In this document: positions 48,383 to 57,568 of the stretch, piece by piece | Position numbering within the stretch: the stretch's first letter is position 1 | How the letters are laid out: each line of letters starts with the position of its first letter | Source of the DNA: JAEUMG01 sp963805405 | GTDB lineage: Bacteria > Pseudomonadota > Alphaproteobacteria > Rhizobiales > Aestuariivirgaceae | DNA length: 64,000 nt | Assembly (NCBI GenBank): GCA_963805405.1 | Contig: CAWDUC010000001.1 | Span: 248,001 to 312,000 of the forward strand | Reading direction: 5' to 3' | Position numbers and translations under genes: made by a program | The notes under the pieces: generated by a model | The model's database searches: none | Seen by the model: only the letters and a program-made list of their open reading frames with translations | Told to the model about the DNA's origin: nothing

Positions 48383-49958
48383 CGAGTGTCAAGTCCAAAC
48401 GGTTCGGCTGGAACAGCGCCGCCGTCCATGGTCTTGAGGTCCGGCGAGACGATCAGCGGAAATTCCGATTGCTCCAGTATATCGCGCTGAAGATCGACGC
48501 CGGGCGCGATTTCCGTCACCACGATGCCTTCGGGCGCGAGCTTCATCACGCAGCGCTCGGTGACATAGGTGACGTCCTGGCCTTGCGCGACGCCGCGCCG
48601 CCCGGAGAAGGAAACCTGCTCGACCTCCTCGACCAGCTTCTTGACCTTGCCTTCCTGGTCGATCGCGAGCTTGCCGTCGGCGATCCGCATCTTGGCGCCG
48701 GCATTGAAGAAGCCGGAGATAGACGATTTTCTTGGCCCGCGAAGTGATGTCGACGAAGCCGCCGGCGCCCGCCGTCACATGCGGCCGGACGCCGAGCTTC
48801 GAAACATTGACCGAGCCGTGGCGGTCGATCTGCAGGAAGGACAGCAGCGAGCAGTCGAAGCCCGACGGCCTGGAAGTAGGTGAACTGATGCGGCGAGGGC
48901 ACGATGGCCTCGGCATTCGAGGAGCAGCCGAACTGGAAATCGAGCAGCGGCACGCCGCCGACCGCGCCCTGCTCGATCACCCAGGTGGCCTCGCCGTGCA
49001 GGCCCTCCTCGATGAAGATGCGCGGCACATTGGCCGAGACGCCGAAGCCGAGATTGACCGCCCAGCCCTCTTGCAGCTCCTGCGCCACGCGGCGCGCGAT
49101 CGGCTTGCCGATCCCGAACTCCATCAGGGCGAAGCTCGACAGCGGCCGGAAGATTTCGCCCGAGATCGCCGGATCATAGGGCGTCTGCGTCGTCTGCCAC
49201 TGATCGGGCGCCTCGACGACATAGTCGACGAGAATGCCCGGCACGCGCACGTCATGCGGCTTGAGCGTCCCGGCCTTGGCGATGCGCTTCACCTGCGCGA
49301 TGACCTTGCCGCCGGTGTTATGCGCCGCCATCGCAAGATCGAGCGCGCCGAGATAGGCGCCTTCCTGCTCGAAAGCTGAGGTTGCCGCGCTCATCCGCAG
49401 TCGTCGCCCGGATGATCGCCACATCGGGATTGATCGCCGGGAAATAGAGCCATTCCTCGCCTTCGAACTGGACGACCTTGACGATCGGCCGCGCCGCGGC
49501 CGCTGCATTCATCGCGCAGCCTTCGCGGCGGGGATCGACGAAGGTATCAAGTCCGACCTTGGTGAGCACGCCGGGCCGCTTGGCCGCGGCTTCGCGATGC
49601 ATGTCGAACATGATGCCCGACGGCACGTTATAGGCGGCGATCTCGTTGCGCCCGAGCATCTGCCAGATCATCGGCGGTTCGGAGGATGACGGGCCCGAAG
49701 GATAGGAGCCGCAGATGGTGCGCGCGATCAGGCCCGGCTTGGCGAGATGATCGATGCCCTGGATGCCGTACATGTCGCCCGCCGCGATCGGATGCATCAT
49801 GGTGAGGCTTGCGCGGATGCTGTTCGGCATCGAAGCGCTCGCCGATCGCCTTCAAGCACCGCATCGGGGCAGCAAAGGCCCGATGAGGAACTCACCGTCA
49901 CCACCGCGCCATCGGGAATGATCTTTGCCGCTTCGGCCGCGGATACCAACTTCACCAT
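48375..49958 (-). CDS. Acyl-CoA:acetate/3-oxoacid CoA-transferase (YdiF/propionate CoA-transferase type), frame interrupted
   Basis: Reconstructed at about 525 residues, the fused alpha-beta form. The N-terminus MVKLVSAAEAAKIIPDGAVV leads to GIQGIDHLAKPGLIARTICG and PSGIMFDMHREAAAKRPGVL. The C-terminal half has the active-site-proximal GVSANVPRIFIEEGLHGEAT and FGCSSNAEAIVPSPHQFTYF. These enzymes move CoA between short-chain acids. The frame changes about six times, near 49855, 49825, 49395, 48870, 48720 and 48405. The end (RLDLTLDG) overlaps the hydratase start. It begins nine bases after the GMC gene. Confidence 0.83.
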
Positions 49959-49967
49959 GTCACGCCC

Positions 49968-51552
49968 TCAGCGATTTCCCTTGATCATGTCGGATGCCTT
50001 CTCGGCAATCGCGATCGCCGCCGCATTGGTATTGGAGGATACCACTTTCGGCATCACCGAACTGTCGCAGACTCGCAAGGCATCGATGCCGCGCACCCGC
50101 AATTGCGGATCGACCACCGCCATGTCGTCGACGCCCATCTTGCAGGTTCCGACCGGATGATAGGATGAGCGTGCATGGCTTCTTGCCACTGCCTCGTAAT
50201 CGGCACGGGTGCGGCAGGCGGCTCCTGGAAAATGCTCGAGCCGCGACGAAACGCGAGAAAGATCGGCTGCGGCCGATTTCCTGGCCGATCTTGATCCCGT
50301 CGATTGTGCGATCGAGATCGTAAGGCTCTGCGAGGCTGTTGGGATCGACGATCGGCAGGTCTGCCGGATCCGCCGAGCGCAAACTCACGCTGCCACGCGA
50401 TCGCGGCCGCACGAAGTATGAATTGAGCGTCGCGCCATTGCCGCCCGGAACCGTGCCCACGCCTTCCTCGACACCCGCGCCGGCGAGAAAATGGAATTGC
50501 AGATCGGGGGTCGATGCCGCCTTGTCGCCCCACCAGAAGGCACCGCCCTCGACGATATTGGAGGTCACCGGACCCGAATTGAAGAGATAATACTGTAAAC
50601 CCGCGGCAATCCGCCAAGGCAGCTTCTTGTACTTGTCGTAGGAATGGGGGCCATTGAGCTGCCAGGTGATGTCGACAGAGAAGTGATCATGGAGATTCTG
50701 CCCGACCCCCGGCAGATCATGCGAAACGGCGACGCCCTTCTCGCGCAGATGCGCCGCCGGTCCGATGCCTGAGAGCATCAGCAATTTCGGCGATCCGATT
50801 GCGCCGCCCGTCACGATCACTTCGCGCCCGGCTTCGATCCGCTTGACGACGCCGCCTTCGACGATCTCGACGCCCTTGGCTTGGCCCTTCTCGATCACCA
50901 CGCGGCGTACCAGGCAATCGGTCATTACGGTGAGATTGGGCCGCGCCTCGACGGGCTTGAGAAACCCGACCGCCGTGCTGCAACGCCGGCCATTGCGGAT
51001 CGTCGTCTGGTAGAGCGCGCAGCCTTCCTGCTTCCCCGAATTGAAATCGGGATTATAGGGCATGCCAATATCCATGCAGCCTTGCACGAAGGCGAGTGAC
51101 AAGGGGCTTGGGCTGATGAGATCGGAAACGCCCAACGGTCCGCCGACGCCATGCAAGGCGCCGGACAGGCGATTATTGTCTTCCGACTTGACGAAGTAGC
51201 CCTTGATCTCGTCATAGGACCAGCCCGCGCATCCATCCGCCGCCCAGCCGTCGTAATCTTCGGGGCAGCCGCGGGTGTAGATTTCCGCATTGATCGAGCT
51301 GCCGCCGCCCAGCACGCGGGCCTGCGGATAGACCAGCTTCCGTCCATTGGCATGTCGCGCCGGTGCGGTCTCGAAGCCCCAGACGAGGGGCCCGCTGGTC
51401 ATCTTGAAGAAGCCGACCGGCATATGGATATAGGGATCGCGATCGCGCGGGCCGGCCTCGATCAACAGCACCTTGGCGTCCGCCATTTCCGAAAGTCGCG
51501 CGGCGATCACGCAGCCTGCTGTTCCGCCTCCGGCGATCACATAATCATACAT
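49968..51552 (-). CDS. GMC-family FAD oxidoreductase (choline/alcohol dehydrogenase-like), frame interrupted once
   Basis: Reconstructed at about 528 residues. FAD-binding motif YVIAGGGTAGCVIAARLSEM at the N-terminus; GMC signature 1 VLGGGSSINAEIYTRGCPED and signature 2 GGAIGSPKLLMLSGIGPAAH. The C-terminal block with the catalytic His is SYHPVGTCKMGVDDMAVVDP, and the last FAD contact is VVSSNTNAAAIAIAEKASDM. One frame change near 50245 lies in FSRFV-SRLEHFPGAACR. Its promoter region contains the TAACCAGTTGGTTA palindrome shared with the TetR-SDR side. It probably oxidises an alcohol or sugar as the first pathway step. Confidence 0.87.
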
Positions 51553-51599
51553 CGGCTAGGTCCCAGCTCCGGCTTCGGTCCGGATCGGCGTGTTATAAC

Positions 51600-51613
51600 T
51601 AACCAGTTGGTTA
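51600..51613. promoter_or_regulatory. TetR-type operator candidate, site 1
   Basis: TAACCAGTTGGTTA (six-base arms around GT) lies between the divergent GMC and TetR starts, 48 bp from one and 52 bp from the other. The same pattern, TAACCnGnTGGTTA, recurs at 52353 in front of the SDR gene. Paired sites flanking one regulator gene are strong evidence for its operator. Confidence 0.75.
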
Positions 51614-51664
51614 TTTCAATATGGATCTTGTATAAGCAAGTTTATCGCCTCGACCGGAGCCGTC

Positions 51665-52330
51665 ATGAAGAAGCCGAAACCGCGCCCGCGCAATGCTGAT
51701 GCGACGCAAAAGCGCATTCTTGAGGCCGCCAGGCAGGAATTCGCGCAATTGGGCCTCGGCGGTGCCCGTGTCGATGCCATCGCGGCCCGCGCCAAGGCCA
51801 ACAAGCGCATGATCTATCATTATTTTGGCAATAAGGAGCAGCTCTTCACCGCCGTTCTCGATGCCGCTTATACCGATATCCGCATGGCCGAGCGCGCATT
51901 GGAGATCGAGAAGCTTGCGCCCGTCGATGCCATCATCCGTCTTGTGGGCTTCACTTGGGATTATTACCTGAAACACCCGGAATTCCTCACTTTCGTCAAC
52001 AGCGAGAATCTCCACAAGGCCAGGCATTTGAAGCATTCAGTGGCCATTCGCGCCTTGAGCCGCACTTTCGTCGGCATGATGAAAGCGCTCCTCGATCGCG
52101 GCGTCGCCGAAGGCGCCTTCCGGCCTGGCATCGATCCCGTCCAGCTCAACATCACCATCGCGGCGATCGGCTATTATTACCTGACCAACCGCTTCACCGG
52201 CGCCGTCGTCTTCGAACGCGATCTCATGACCAAATCCGCGCTTAAGCAACGTCTTGCCTTCAACACCGACACGATCCTGCGCCTCGTCTGCACGCCGAAG
52301 ACACTTGCGAAGCTCGACCGTGCCACTTGA
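51665..52330 (+). CDS. TetR family transcriptional regulator
   Basis: 221 residues. Basic start MKKPKPRPRNADATQKRILE, helix-turn-helix VDAIAARAKANKRMIYHYFG, then NKEQLFTAVLDAAYTDIRMA. The C-terminal domain (FTWDYYLKHPEFLTFVNSEN, INITIAAIGYYYLTN-like helix) matches the RutR/YcdC-like group of TetR proteins. The GMC operon is divergent and the SDR operon follows downstream, each with a TAACCnGnTGGTTA site, so the protein is inferred to repress both until a pathway metabolite binds. The frame is intact. Confidence 0.9.
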   Translation: MKKPKPRPRNADATQKRILEAARQEFAQLGLGGARVDAIAARAKANKRMIYHYFGNKEQLFTAVLDAAYTDIRMAERALEIEKLAPVDAIIRLVGFTWDYYLKHPEFLTFVNSENLHKARHLKHSVAIRALSRTFVGMMKALLDRGVAEGAFRPGIDPVQLNITIAAIGYYYLTNRFTGAVVFERDLMTKSALKQRLAFNTDTILRLVCTPKTLAKLDRAT

Positions 52331-52352
52331 CCGCTTCCCACCGGACTTCTAA

Positions 52353-52366
52353 TAACCGGGTGGTTA
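52353..52366. promoter_or_regulatory. TetR-type operator candidate, site 2
   Basis: TAACCGGGTGGTTA lies 22 bp after the TetR stop and 17 bp before the SDR start, so it could block a promoter for SDR-DUF993-isomerase. It matches site 1 at 51600 in 12 of 14 positions, including both GGTTA arms. Confidence 0.7.
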
Positions 52367-52383
52367 CTTAACCAGGCTCGTCC

Positions 52384-53164
52384 ATGCCACAGACCTCCAA
52401 TGGCAACGCCCTCATCACCGGCGCACGCGGCGGCATCGGCCGTGCCATAGCACTGGCGCTCGCCGGCGAAGGCTTCGATGTCGCGGTCTGCGATCTCGCT
52501 TTGTCGGAAGATCTGCAAACCGTCGCACGGCAGGCCGCGGCCAGGGGCGTCAAGGCGCAGGCCCTTGCCGGAGACATCACAGACATCGCCTCTCACGGCC
52601 AATTATTGGATGAAGCCGAAGCTGCACTTGGTCCCCTCACCTGCCTCATCAACAATGCCGGCGTCTCGGTCATGTCGCGCGGCGATCTCCTCGACGTTAC
52701 GCCGCAAAGCTATGACCGCTGCCAAGCGGTCAATACGCGGGGTACATTCTTCCTGAACTCAGGCCTTCGCCCGTCGCCTCATGGCCCGCGAGCGCGATCC
52801 CGCGCTCCACCACGCGATCGTCACCGTCTCCTCCGCCAATGCCACCGCCGTCTCCATTGCGCGCGGCGAATATTGCGTGTCGAAGGCCGGCGTCTCGATG
52901 GTTTCGAAACTCTTCGCCGCGCGCCTCGCCGATCATGGCGTCGGCGTCTATGAGATCCAGCCGGGCTTTATCGAAACCGCGATGACAGCGCCGTCGAAAG
53001 CGAAATACGACGCGCTGATCGATCAAGGCCTCACCGTCATCAAGCGCTTTGGCTCACCCGACGAAGTGGGCCGCATCGCCGCCACACTCGCTCTCGGCCT
53101 CTTACCCTATACTTCCGGCCAGGCCATCCAGGCCGATGGCGGCCTCCTCACGGTGAGATATTGA
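52384..53164 (+). CDS. Short-chain dehydrogenase/reductase (3-oxoacyl-ACP reductase-like), frame interrupted once
   Basis: Reconstructed at about 259 residues. The cofactor motif is NALITGARGGIGRAIALALA with an aspartate after the second strand (VAVCDLAL), favouring NAD. It has LINNAGVSVMSRGD, the catalytic Ser (TVSSANATAV) and the Y-x-x-x-K pair in GEYCVSKAGVSMVSK, and ends SGQAIQADGGLLTVRY. One extra base near 52762 separates GTFFLN from QAFARRLMARERDP. First gene of the plus-strand operon, 17 bp after operator site 2. Confidence 0.87.
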
Positions 53165-53213
53165 TGCCGGAAAATTCCACTCAATGCCCTGTGGGGCGCC
53201 CAAGCAGGCCCAC

Positions 53214-54374
53214 ATGACCACCCTCCCACTCGTCACCAACTCAGGCACTGTCGAGCCTTATCGCCTCACAGGCTCACCACTCGTCGCGCCCATGGGGCCG
53301 CCGAATTGGAATCGCATCGCCTTTGCCGCGGCGCATGTCGTTGCCGATCCGTTGAGCAATGCCGATCCATCCGGAAAGCCGGCGATCGACTGGGAGAAGA
53401 CACTCGCCTATCGCGCCTATCTCCTCGACCAGGGCTTTGCGATTGCCGAAGCCATGGATACCTCGCAGCGCGGCATGGGCCTCGACTGGCCGGGCGCCCA
53501 TGATCTCATCGCCCGCTCGCTCAGATCCGCCGGGCCGCGCAGCGGCAGGATCTTCTCCGGTGTTGGCACTGATCAGCTCAATCCCGCCGATGCCGGCTCG
53601 CTCGATGATGTCGTCCGCGCCTATCTTGACCAGCTTCACACCATCCAGAAGCTCGGCGGCCGTGTCATCCTGATGGCGAGCCGCGCGCTTGCCCGCATCG
53701 CGCGCAGCCCAGACGACTACCTCAAGGTCTATGCCCGCGTCCTCGCCGAGGCCGATAGGCCCGTCATCCTCCATTGGTTGGGCGAGATGTTCGATCCGGC
53801 CCTTGCCTTCTATTGGGGCGATAACGACTTCGCGAAGACGATGGAGACCTGCCTCGCCGCCATTGCCGCAAGCGCGACTAAGGTCGACGGCATCAAGATC
53901 TCGCTTCTCGATGATTGGAAGGAAATCGTCATGCGCCGGCGCCTGCCGCAAGGCGTGAAGATGTATACCGGCGATGATTTCAACTATCCCGCATTGATCG
54001 CTGGCGATACTCAAGGCTTCTCGCATGCATTGCTCGGCATATTCGACGGCATTGCACCGGCAGCGGCGCTCGCCCTCGCCGCCCTCGCCAAGGGCGACCG
54101 CGCCACCTATGACAAGCTCTTCGCGCCGACCGTTCCGCTCTCGCGCCTGATCTTCCGCACGCCCACCCAGTTCTACAAGACCGGCATCGTCTTCTTGGCC
54201 TGGCTCAACGGCTTCCAGGATCATTTCGTGATGATCGCCGGCGCCCAGGCGATGCGACCGCTTCCCTATTTTTCGGGCATTTTTCGGCTCGCCGATCAAG
54301 CGGGATTGCTGCGCGATCCTGGCCTCGCCACAAGACGCATGCGCGAATTGAACGCGCTTTACGGCGTGAGCTGA
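53214..54374 (+). CDS. DUF993 protein (dihydrodipicolinate synthase/aldolase-like)
   Basis: 386 residues from ATG 53214; ten extra codons upstream are open but unlikely. This is a DUF993 member, a family related to class I aldolases such as dihydrodipicolinate synthase and N-acetylneuraminate lyase. Visible TIM-barrel pieces include GAHDLIARSLRSAGPRSGRI, LGGRVILMASRALARIA and DGIKISLLDDWKEIVMRRRL, whose strand-end lysine (GIKIS) is in the position expected for the Schiff-base lysine. The GVKMYTGDDFNYPALIAGDT loop follows. Genes of this family typically sit beside a sugar-phosphate isomerase/epimerase and an oxidoreductase, as here. The reaction is unknown; a retro-aldol cleavage is inferred. 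Confidence 0.82.
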   Translation: MTTLPLVTNSGTVEPYRLTGSPLVAPMGPPNWNRIAFAAAHVVADPLSNADPSGKPAIDWEKTLAYRAYLLDQGFAIAEAMDTSQRGMGLDWPGAHDLIARSLRSAGPRSGRIFSGVGTDQLNPADAGSLDDVVRAYLDQLHTIQKLGGRVILMASRALARIARSPDDYLKVYARVLAEADRPVILHWLGEMFDPALAFYWGDNDFAKTMETCLAAIAASATKVDGIKISLLDDWKEIVMRRRLPQGVKMYTGDDFNYPALIAGDTQGFSHALLGIFDGIAPAAALALAALAKGDRATYDKLFAPTVPLSRLIFRTPTQFYKTGIVFLAWLNGFQDHFVMIAGAQAMRPLPYFSGIFRLADQAGLLRDPGLATRRMRELNALYGVS

Positions 54375-54376
54375 GC

Positions 54377-55228
54377 ATGCGAACTCTCACCGGCCGGCCC
54401 GATCTCTGCTCGATCAACACCGCGACGCTCGGCTATCAGGCAGCGATTGGCGAGACCATCGATGCGATCGCGCGCCATGGCTTCGGTGCCATCTCACCTT
54501 GGCGCCGCGAAATTGAAGATGGCGATGTCGCTGCGATCGCCATGCAGATTCGCGATGCCGGCTTGAAGGTCGCGAGCTATTGCCGATCGAACTTTATCCC
54601 GGCGGCGAGCGCCGAACAGTTCCGCAAGAATGTCGAGGACAACAAGCGCGCCATTCGTGATGCCGCAATGCTCGGCGCTCCCTGCTTCGTCATGGTGGTG
54701 GGCGGGCTCGCCGAGGGCTCGAAGGATCTGGCGCTTGCCCGCGCCCAGGTCGAGGAAGCGATCGCCGAACTCCTCAGCCTAGGCCGCGAAATGGGCGTGC
54801 GCATTTCGCTCGAGCCCTTGCATCCGGTCTATGCCGCCGATCGTTCCTGCCTCAATACCATGGCCCAGGTGTCCGACATTTGCGATCGCCTCGATCCTCT
54901 GCCTACGGACGACCCGTGGCTTGGCCAATGCCTCGATGTCTATCACATTTGGTGGGATCCGGACCTCGAGCGCCAGATCGCTCGCGCAGGCCGCCGCATC
55001 CAGTGCTTCCATGTCTGCGACTGGCGGCGCGAATGCCGCGATCCCCTCACCGACCGTGCCATGATGGGCGATGGCGTGATCGACATCCCAAAGATCCGCA
55101 GCATGGTCGAGGCGGCAGGTTATGCGGGCTTCGTCGAGGTCGAGATCTTCTCCGCGCTCGACTGGTGGCGCCGCCCGATCGACGAGATACTCTCGGCTTG
55201 CAAATCCCGCTTCGCCACCGCGTGCTGA
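54377..55228 (+). CDS. Sugar phosphate isomerase/epimerase family protein (TIM barrel)
   Basis: 283 residues of the xylose-isomerase-like TIM-barrel family. Metal-site pieces visible are MGVRISLEPLHPVYAADRSC (Glu), LGQCLDVYHIWWDPDLERQI (Asp and His), IQCFHVCDWRRECRDPLTDR (His, Asp) and GFVEVEIFSALDWWRRP (Glu). This set supports a divalent-metal epimerase, isomerase or dehydratase. It begins two bases after the DUF993 stop, so the two are coupled. The family includes keto-sugar epimerases and C-glycoside-cleaving subunits; the substrate is unknown. Last gene of the TetR-controlled plus-strand operon. Confidence 0.88.
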   Translation: MRTLTGRPDLCSINTATLGYQAAIGETIDAIARHGFGAISPWRREIEDGDVAAIAMQIRDAGLKVASYCRSNFIPAASAEQFRKNVEDNKRAIRDAAMLGAPCFVMVVGGLAEGSKDLALARAQVEEAIAELLSLGREMGVRISLEPLHPVYAADRSCLNTMAQVSDICDRLDPLPTDDPWLGQCLDVYHIWWDPDLERQIARAGRRIQCFHVCDWRRECRDPLTDRAMMGDGVIDIPKIRSMVEAAGYAGFVEVEIFSALDWWRRPIDEILSACKSRFATAC

Positions 55229-55446
55229 AATCTCCTTCCCCGACCGCGGGCAGGGTGGCACGCACCAGCATGGCGGATGGGGTTCTCAACTTCCGGACAC
55301 ACCCCTCCCTTTGGCGGGAGACTGCTCTCCTCGGCGGAACCGGATTTCGGGCCCCGGTCCTGGCCTCTTCTTCACGATGTCAATCAGCGAAGCACGTCAC
55401 TCGCGCCAAATATGGTACATATAACGAACAAATGTCAAGATATAAA

Positions 55447-55466
55447 TTCTTGTTTATAGGCAAGAA
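55447..55466. terminator. Hairpin at the end of the SIS gene, AT-rich gap
   Basis: TTCTTG, loop TTTATAGG, CAAGAA lies directly after the SIS stop codon in a 238-bp gap between convergent genes (55229-55467). The last 90 bp are unusually AT-rich for this genome. The stem is short, so its strength as a terminator is doubtful. No gene is seen in the gap. Confidence 0.35.
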
Positions 55467-55467
55467 C

Positions 55468-56490
55468 TTAGAAAGTCCGCGTCACTTTCTTGAGCTTTGG
55501 CGGCCTGTCGGGATCGAATCCGCGCCGTCGCGCCAAGGCCTCTGCGAACACATAGAAGCTCGCGATCCGCGCGATATGATCCGTCAGCGGATGATCGCTG
55601 CCGGCCACCGGCAGGTTCACTGCGCCTTCCGCCTCGCCGCCCGCCAGGAATACCGGCACTCCATCGGCTGCGAGCCGCGCCGCAAGCGCCGCCGGCGTCC
55701 GGTCGCTGAGACCGCCGGCCAGCACGAGAACCGGGAAATCGGAGCCGGCCAATGCCACCGGTCCATGCATGAGTTCCGCTGCGCTATAGGCTTCGGCATG
55801 AAGCCCGCACATTTCCTTGAGCTTGAGCGCCGCCTCGCCGGCCATCGCCAGTCCGGGCCCACGGCCGACCACGTAAAGCGACGATACATCAGCCAGGGCT
55901 TCGACTGCCGCGCTCCAGTCGCAGGCAATTGCCTTCGAGATTCGCTCCGGCAGGCGATCGAGCGCTGATAGCAATTCAGCATCCCCCGACCAGTGCGCGA
56001 CCAAAGCCGCGCCCAATGCGGCCGAAGCGATGAAGCTTTTGGTCGCCGCCACGCTCAATTCCGGACCAGCGCCGATGTCGAGCGATACTTCGCTCATCTC
56101 CGAAAGCGTCGAGCCCTTCGCATTGACGGCAGCGATCGTTATTCCGCCGGCAGCGCGCACCGCCTCCTGCAAGGCGACGAGATCGGGACTTGCCCCCGAC
56201 TGCGAAACGGCGAAGCTCGCGAGCCCCTCCATCCGCAAGGGCGCGTGATAAAGCGTCGCGAGCGACGGCCCAAGCGAGGCGACCGGGATGCCAAGCTTGA
56301 TTTCGCAAAGATACTTGAAGAACGTTGCCGCATGGTCGGATGAGCCGCGCGCAATCGTAACGACCGCCCGCGGCCTCAAGTCCCGCAGTCTTTCTGCAAG
56401 ATCCGGCAATGCCGTTCGATTGACGGCGAGCATGTTGCGCACGGCATCCGGCGCTGCATGAATTTCCTGCAGCGCGAGCGATGATTTCAC
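55468..56490 (-). CDS. SIS-domain protein, NagB-II-type glucosamine-6-phosphate deaminase
   Basis: 340 residues with two sugar-isomerase (SIS) domains and no glutaminase domain. It follows the NagB-II/AgaS-like group: VTIARGSSDHAATFFKYLCE, SVAATKSFIASAALGAALVA, LKLKEMCGLHAEAYSAAELM then HGPVALAGSDFPVL, and the end FDPDRPPKLKKVTRTF. NagB-II is the non-homologous deaminase that converts glucosamine-6-phosphate to fructose-6-phosphate and ammonia; fructoselysine-6-phosphate deglycase FrlB is the main alternative. The GTG start at 56490 joins the PfkB stop as GTGA; an open frame upstream lacks support. Coupling to a kinase fits phosphorylation followed by deamination. Confidence 0.82.
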   Translation of the reverse strand: MKSSLALQEIHAAPDAVRNMLAVNRTALPDLAERLRDLRPRAVVTIARGSSDHAATFFKYLCEIKLGIPVASLGPSLATLYHAPLRMEGLASFAVSQSGASPDLVALQEAVRAAGGITIAAVNAKGSTLSEMSEVSLDIGAGPELSVAATKSFIASAALGAALVAHWSGDAELLSALDRLPERISKAIACDWSAAVEALADVSSLYVVGRGPGLAMAGEAALKLKEMCGLHAEAYSAAELMHGPVALAGSDFPVLVLAGGLSDRTPAALAARLAADGVPVFLAGGEAEGAVNLPVAGSDHPLTDHIARIASFYVFAEALARRRGFDPDRPPKLKKVTRTF

Positions 56491-57437
56491 GCAAATTCTC
56501 CTTGCAGTTCGGCGGCGCGCGGCAAGTCGGCGCCGCGCCGTGAGCACGTGATCGCCGCGGCCTTGGCCGCATAAGTCAACATCGCGGGAAGCTCTTGCGA
56601 CGTCAGCGATGCCAGGGCATCCGGCGAAAGCCGCCCCTCGCGCGCCAGCCAGTCGAGCGTTGCCGCCTGGAACGTATCGCCCGCTCCCACCGTGTCGATG
56701 ACCTTGACCTTTACGCCCGGCACCCGCGCCGATACGCCATTCGCGGTAAACCCGAGTGCTCCTTCACCGCCGAGTGTGACGAGCGCGAGATTTGCTCCGC
56801 CCGCGATCCAGTCACCGGCGGCATCTTCAGCGCTCCGCCCCGGATAAAGCTTCGCCAAATCCTCTTCGCTCGCCTTGATGAGATGCGCCATGCTTGCAAG
56901 CTTTGCGACGCGCGCACGCCACAGATCGAGATCGGGCGCGACCGAATCCCGGATATTGGGATCGTACGAGATCAATCGCCGGCCACGCTCGCGTTCGACG
57001 AGCCCAACGAATGATGATGCCGATGGTTCGATCGCCGTCGAATAGGAGCCGCCGATATGGATGACCTTGATCTCGCTCGGCAGCGCCGTCGGAAGTTCAA
57101 CCGCGTTGATCGAGCGATCGGCGGTATTCTCGATGTAGAAGGAATAGCGCGCCGCTCCCGCGGCATCGAGCGAGACGATAGCCAATGTCGAGAGCTGATC
57201 GGTGCGAACGATCAGGCGCGTATCGACACCCTCATTGGCAAGATGGGCCATGATCTTTTCGCCGAATATGTCGCGCGACACTTTCGAGAAGAAGCCGACC
57301 CTCTGGCCGAGCCGAGACAGCCCGATCGCCACGTTCATCGGCGCTCCGCCGACGCGACCGTCGAGTTGAATCACCGCCGGATTGTCGCTTCCTCCCGCGA
57401 AGAGATCGAACAGCGCGTCCCCGCAAGACAAGAACAT
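56487..57437 (-). CDS. PfkB family carbohydrate kinase
   Basis: 316 residues of the ribokinase/PfkB fold. The N-terminal part has AVIQLDGRVGGAPMNVAIGL, where the GG signature contacts sugar. The C-terminal ATP and anion-hole signature is VKVIDTVGAGDTFQAATLDW, with the catalytic Asp in GAGD. Fructokinase is the usual automatic label, but the coupled NagB-II-like gene suggests an amino sugar or sugar amine may be the substrate. It starts 131 bp after the altronate-dehydratase gene, across a palindromic repeat. Confidence 0.87.
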   Translation of the reverse strand: MFLSCGDALFDLFAGGSDNPAVIQLDGRVGGAPMNVAIGLSRLGQRVGFFSKVSRDIFGEKIMAHLANEGVDTRLIVRTDQLSTLAIVSLDAAGAARYSFYIENTADRSINAVELPTALPSEIKVIHIGGSYSTAIEPSASSFVGLVERERGRRLISYDPNIRDSVAPDLDLWRARVAKLASMAHLIKASEEDLAKLYPGRSAEDAAGDWIAGGANLALVTLGGEGALGFTANGVSARVPGVKVKVIDTVGAGDTFQAATLDWLAREGRLSPDALASLTSQELPAMLTYAAKAAAITCSRRGADLPRAAELQGEFA

Positions 57438-57456
57438 GCTCGCCTCAATAAAATCT

Positions 57457-57559
57457 CGTCATCCCGGCGAAAGCCGGGACCCATCCATCAGCCTGACGGA
57501 TTTCCACGGAGATATCCAAACTCGGCCTGAGTTGGGTTCCGGCTTTCGCCGGAATGACG
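57457..57559. repeat. Palindromic repeat element, family A, copy 2
   Basis: Arms at 57457-57483 and 57533-57559 match the first copy (19528-19630) and pair with two mismatches. The loop is again exactly 49 nt and again contains ACGGAGATATC near its centre. Located between the PfkB and altronate-dehydratase genes on the same strand. A degenerate half arm (CCCGTCATCCAGGCGAAAGC) is seen at about 60925-60944. Confidence 0.85.
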
Positions 57560-57568
57560 ATTCGCGTG

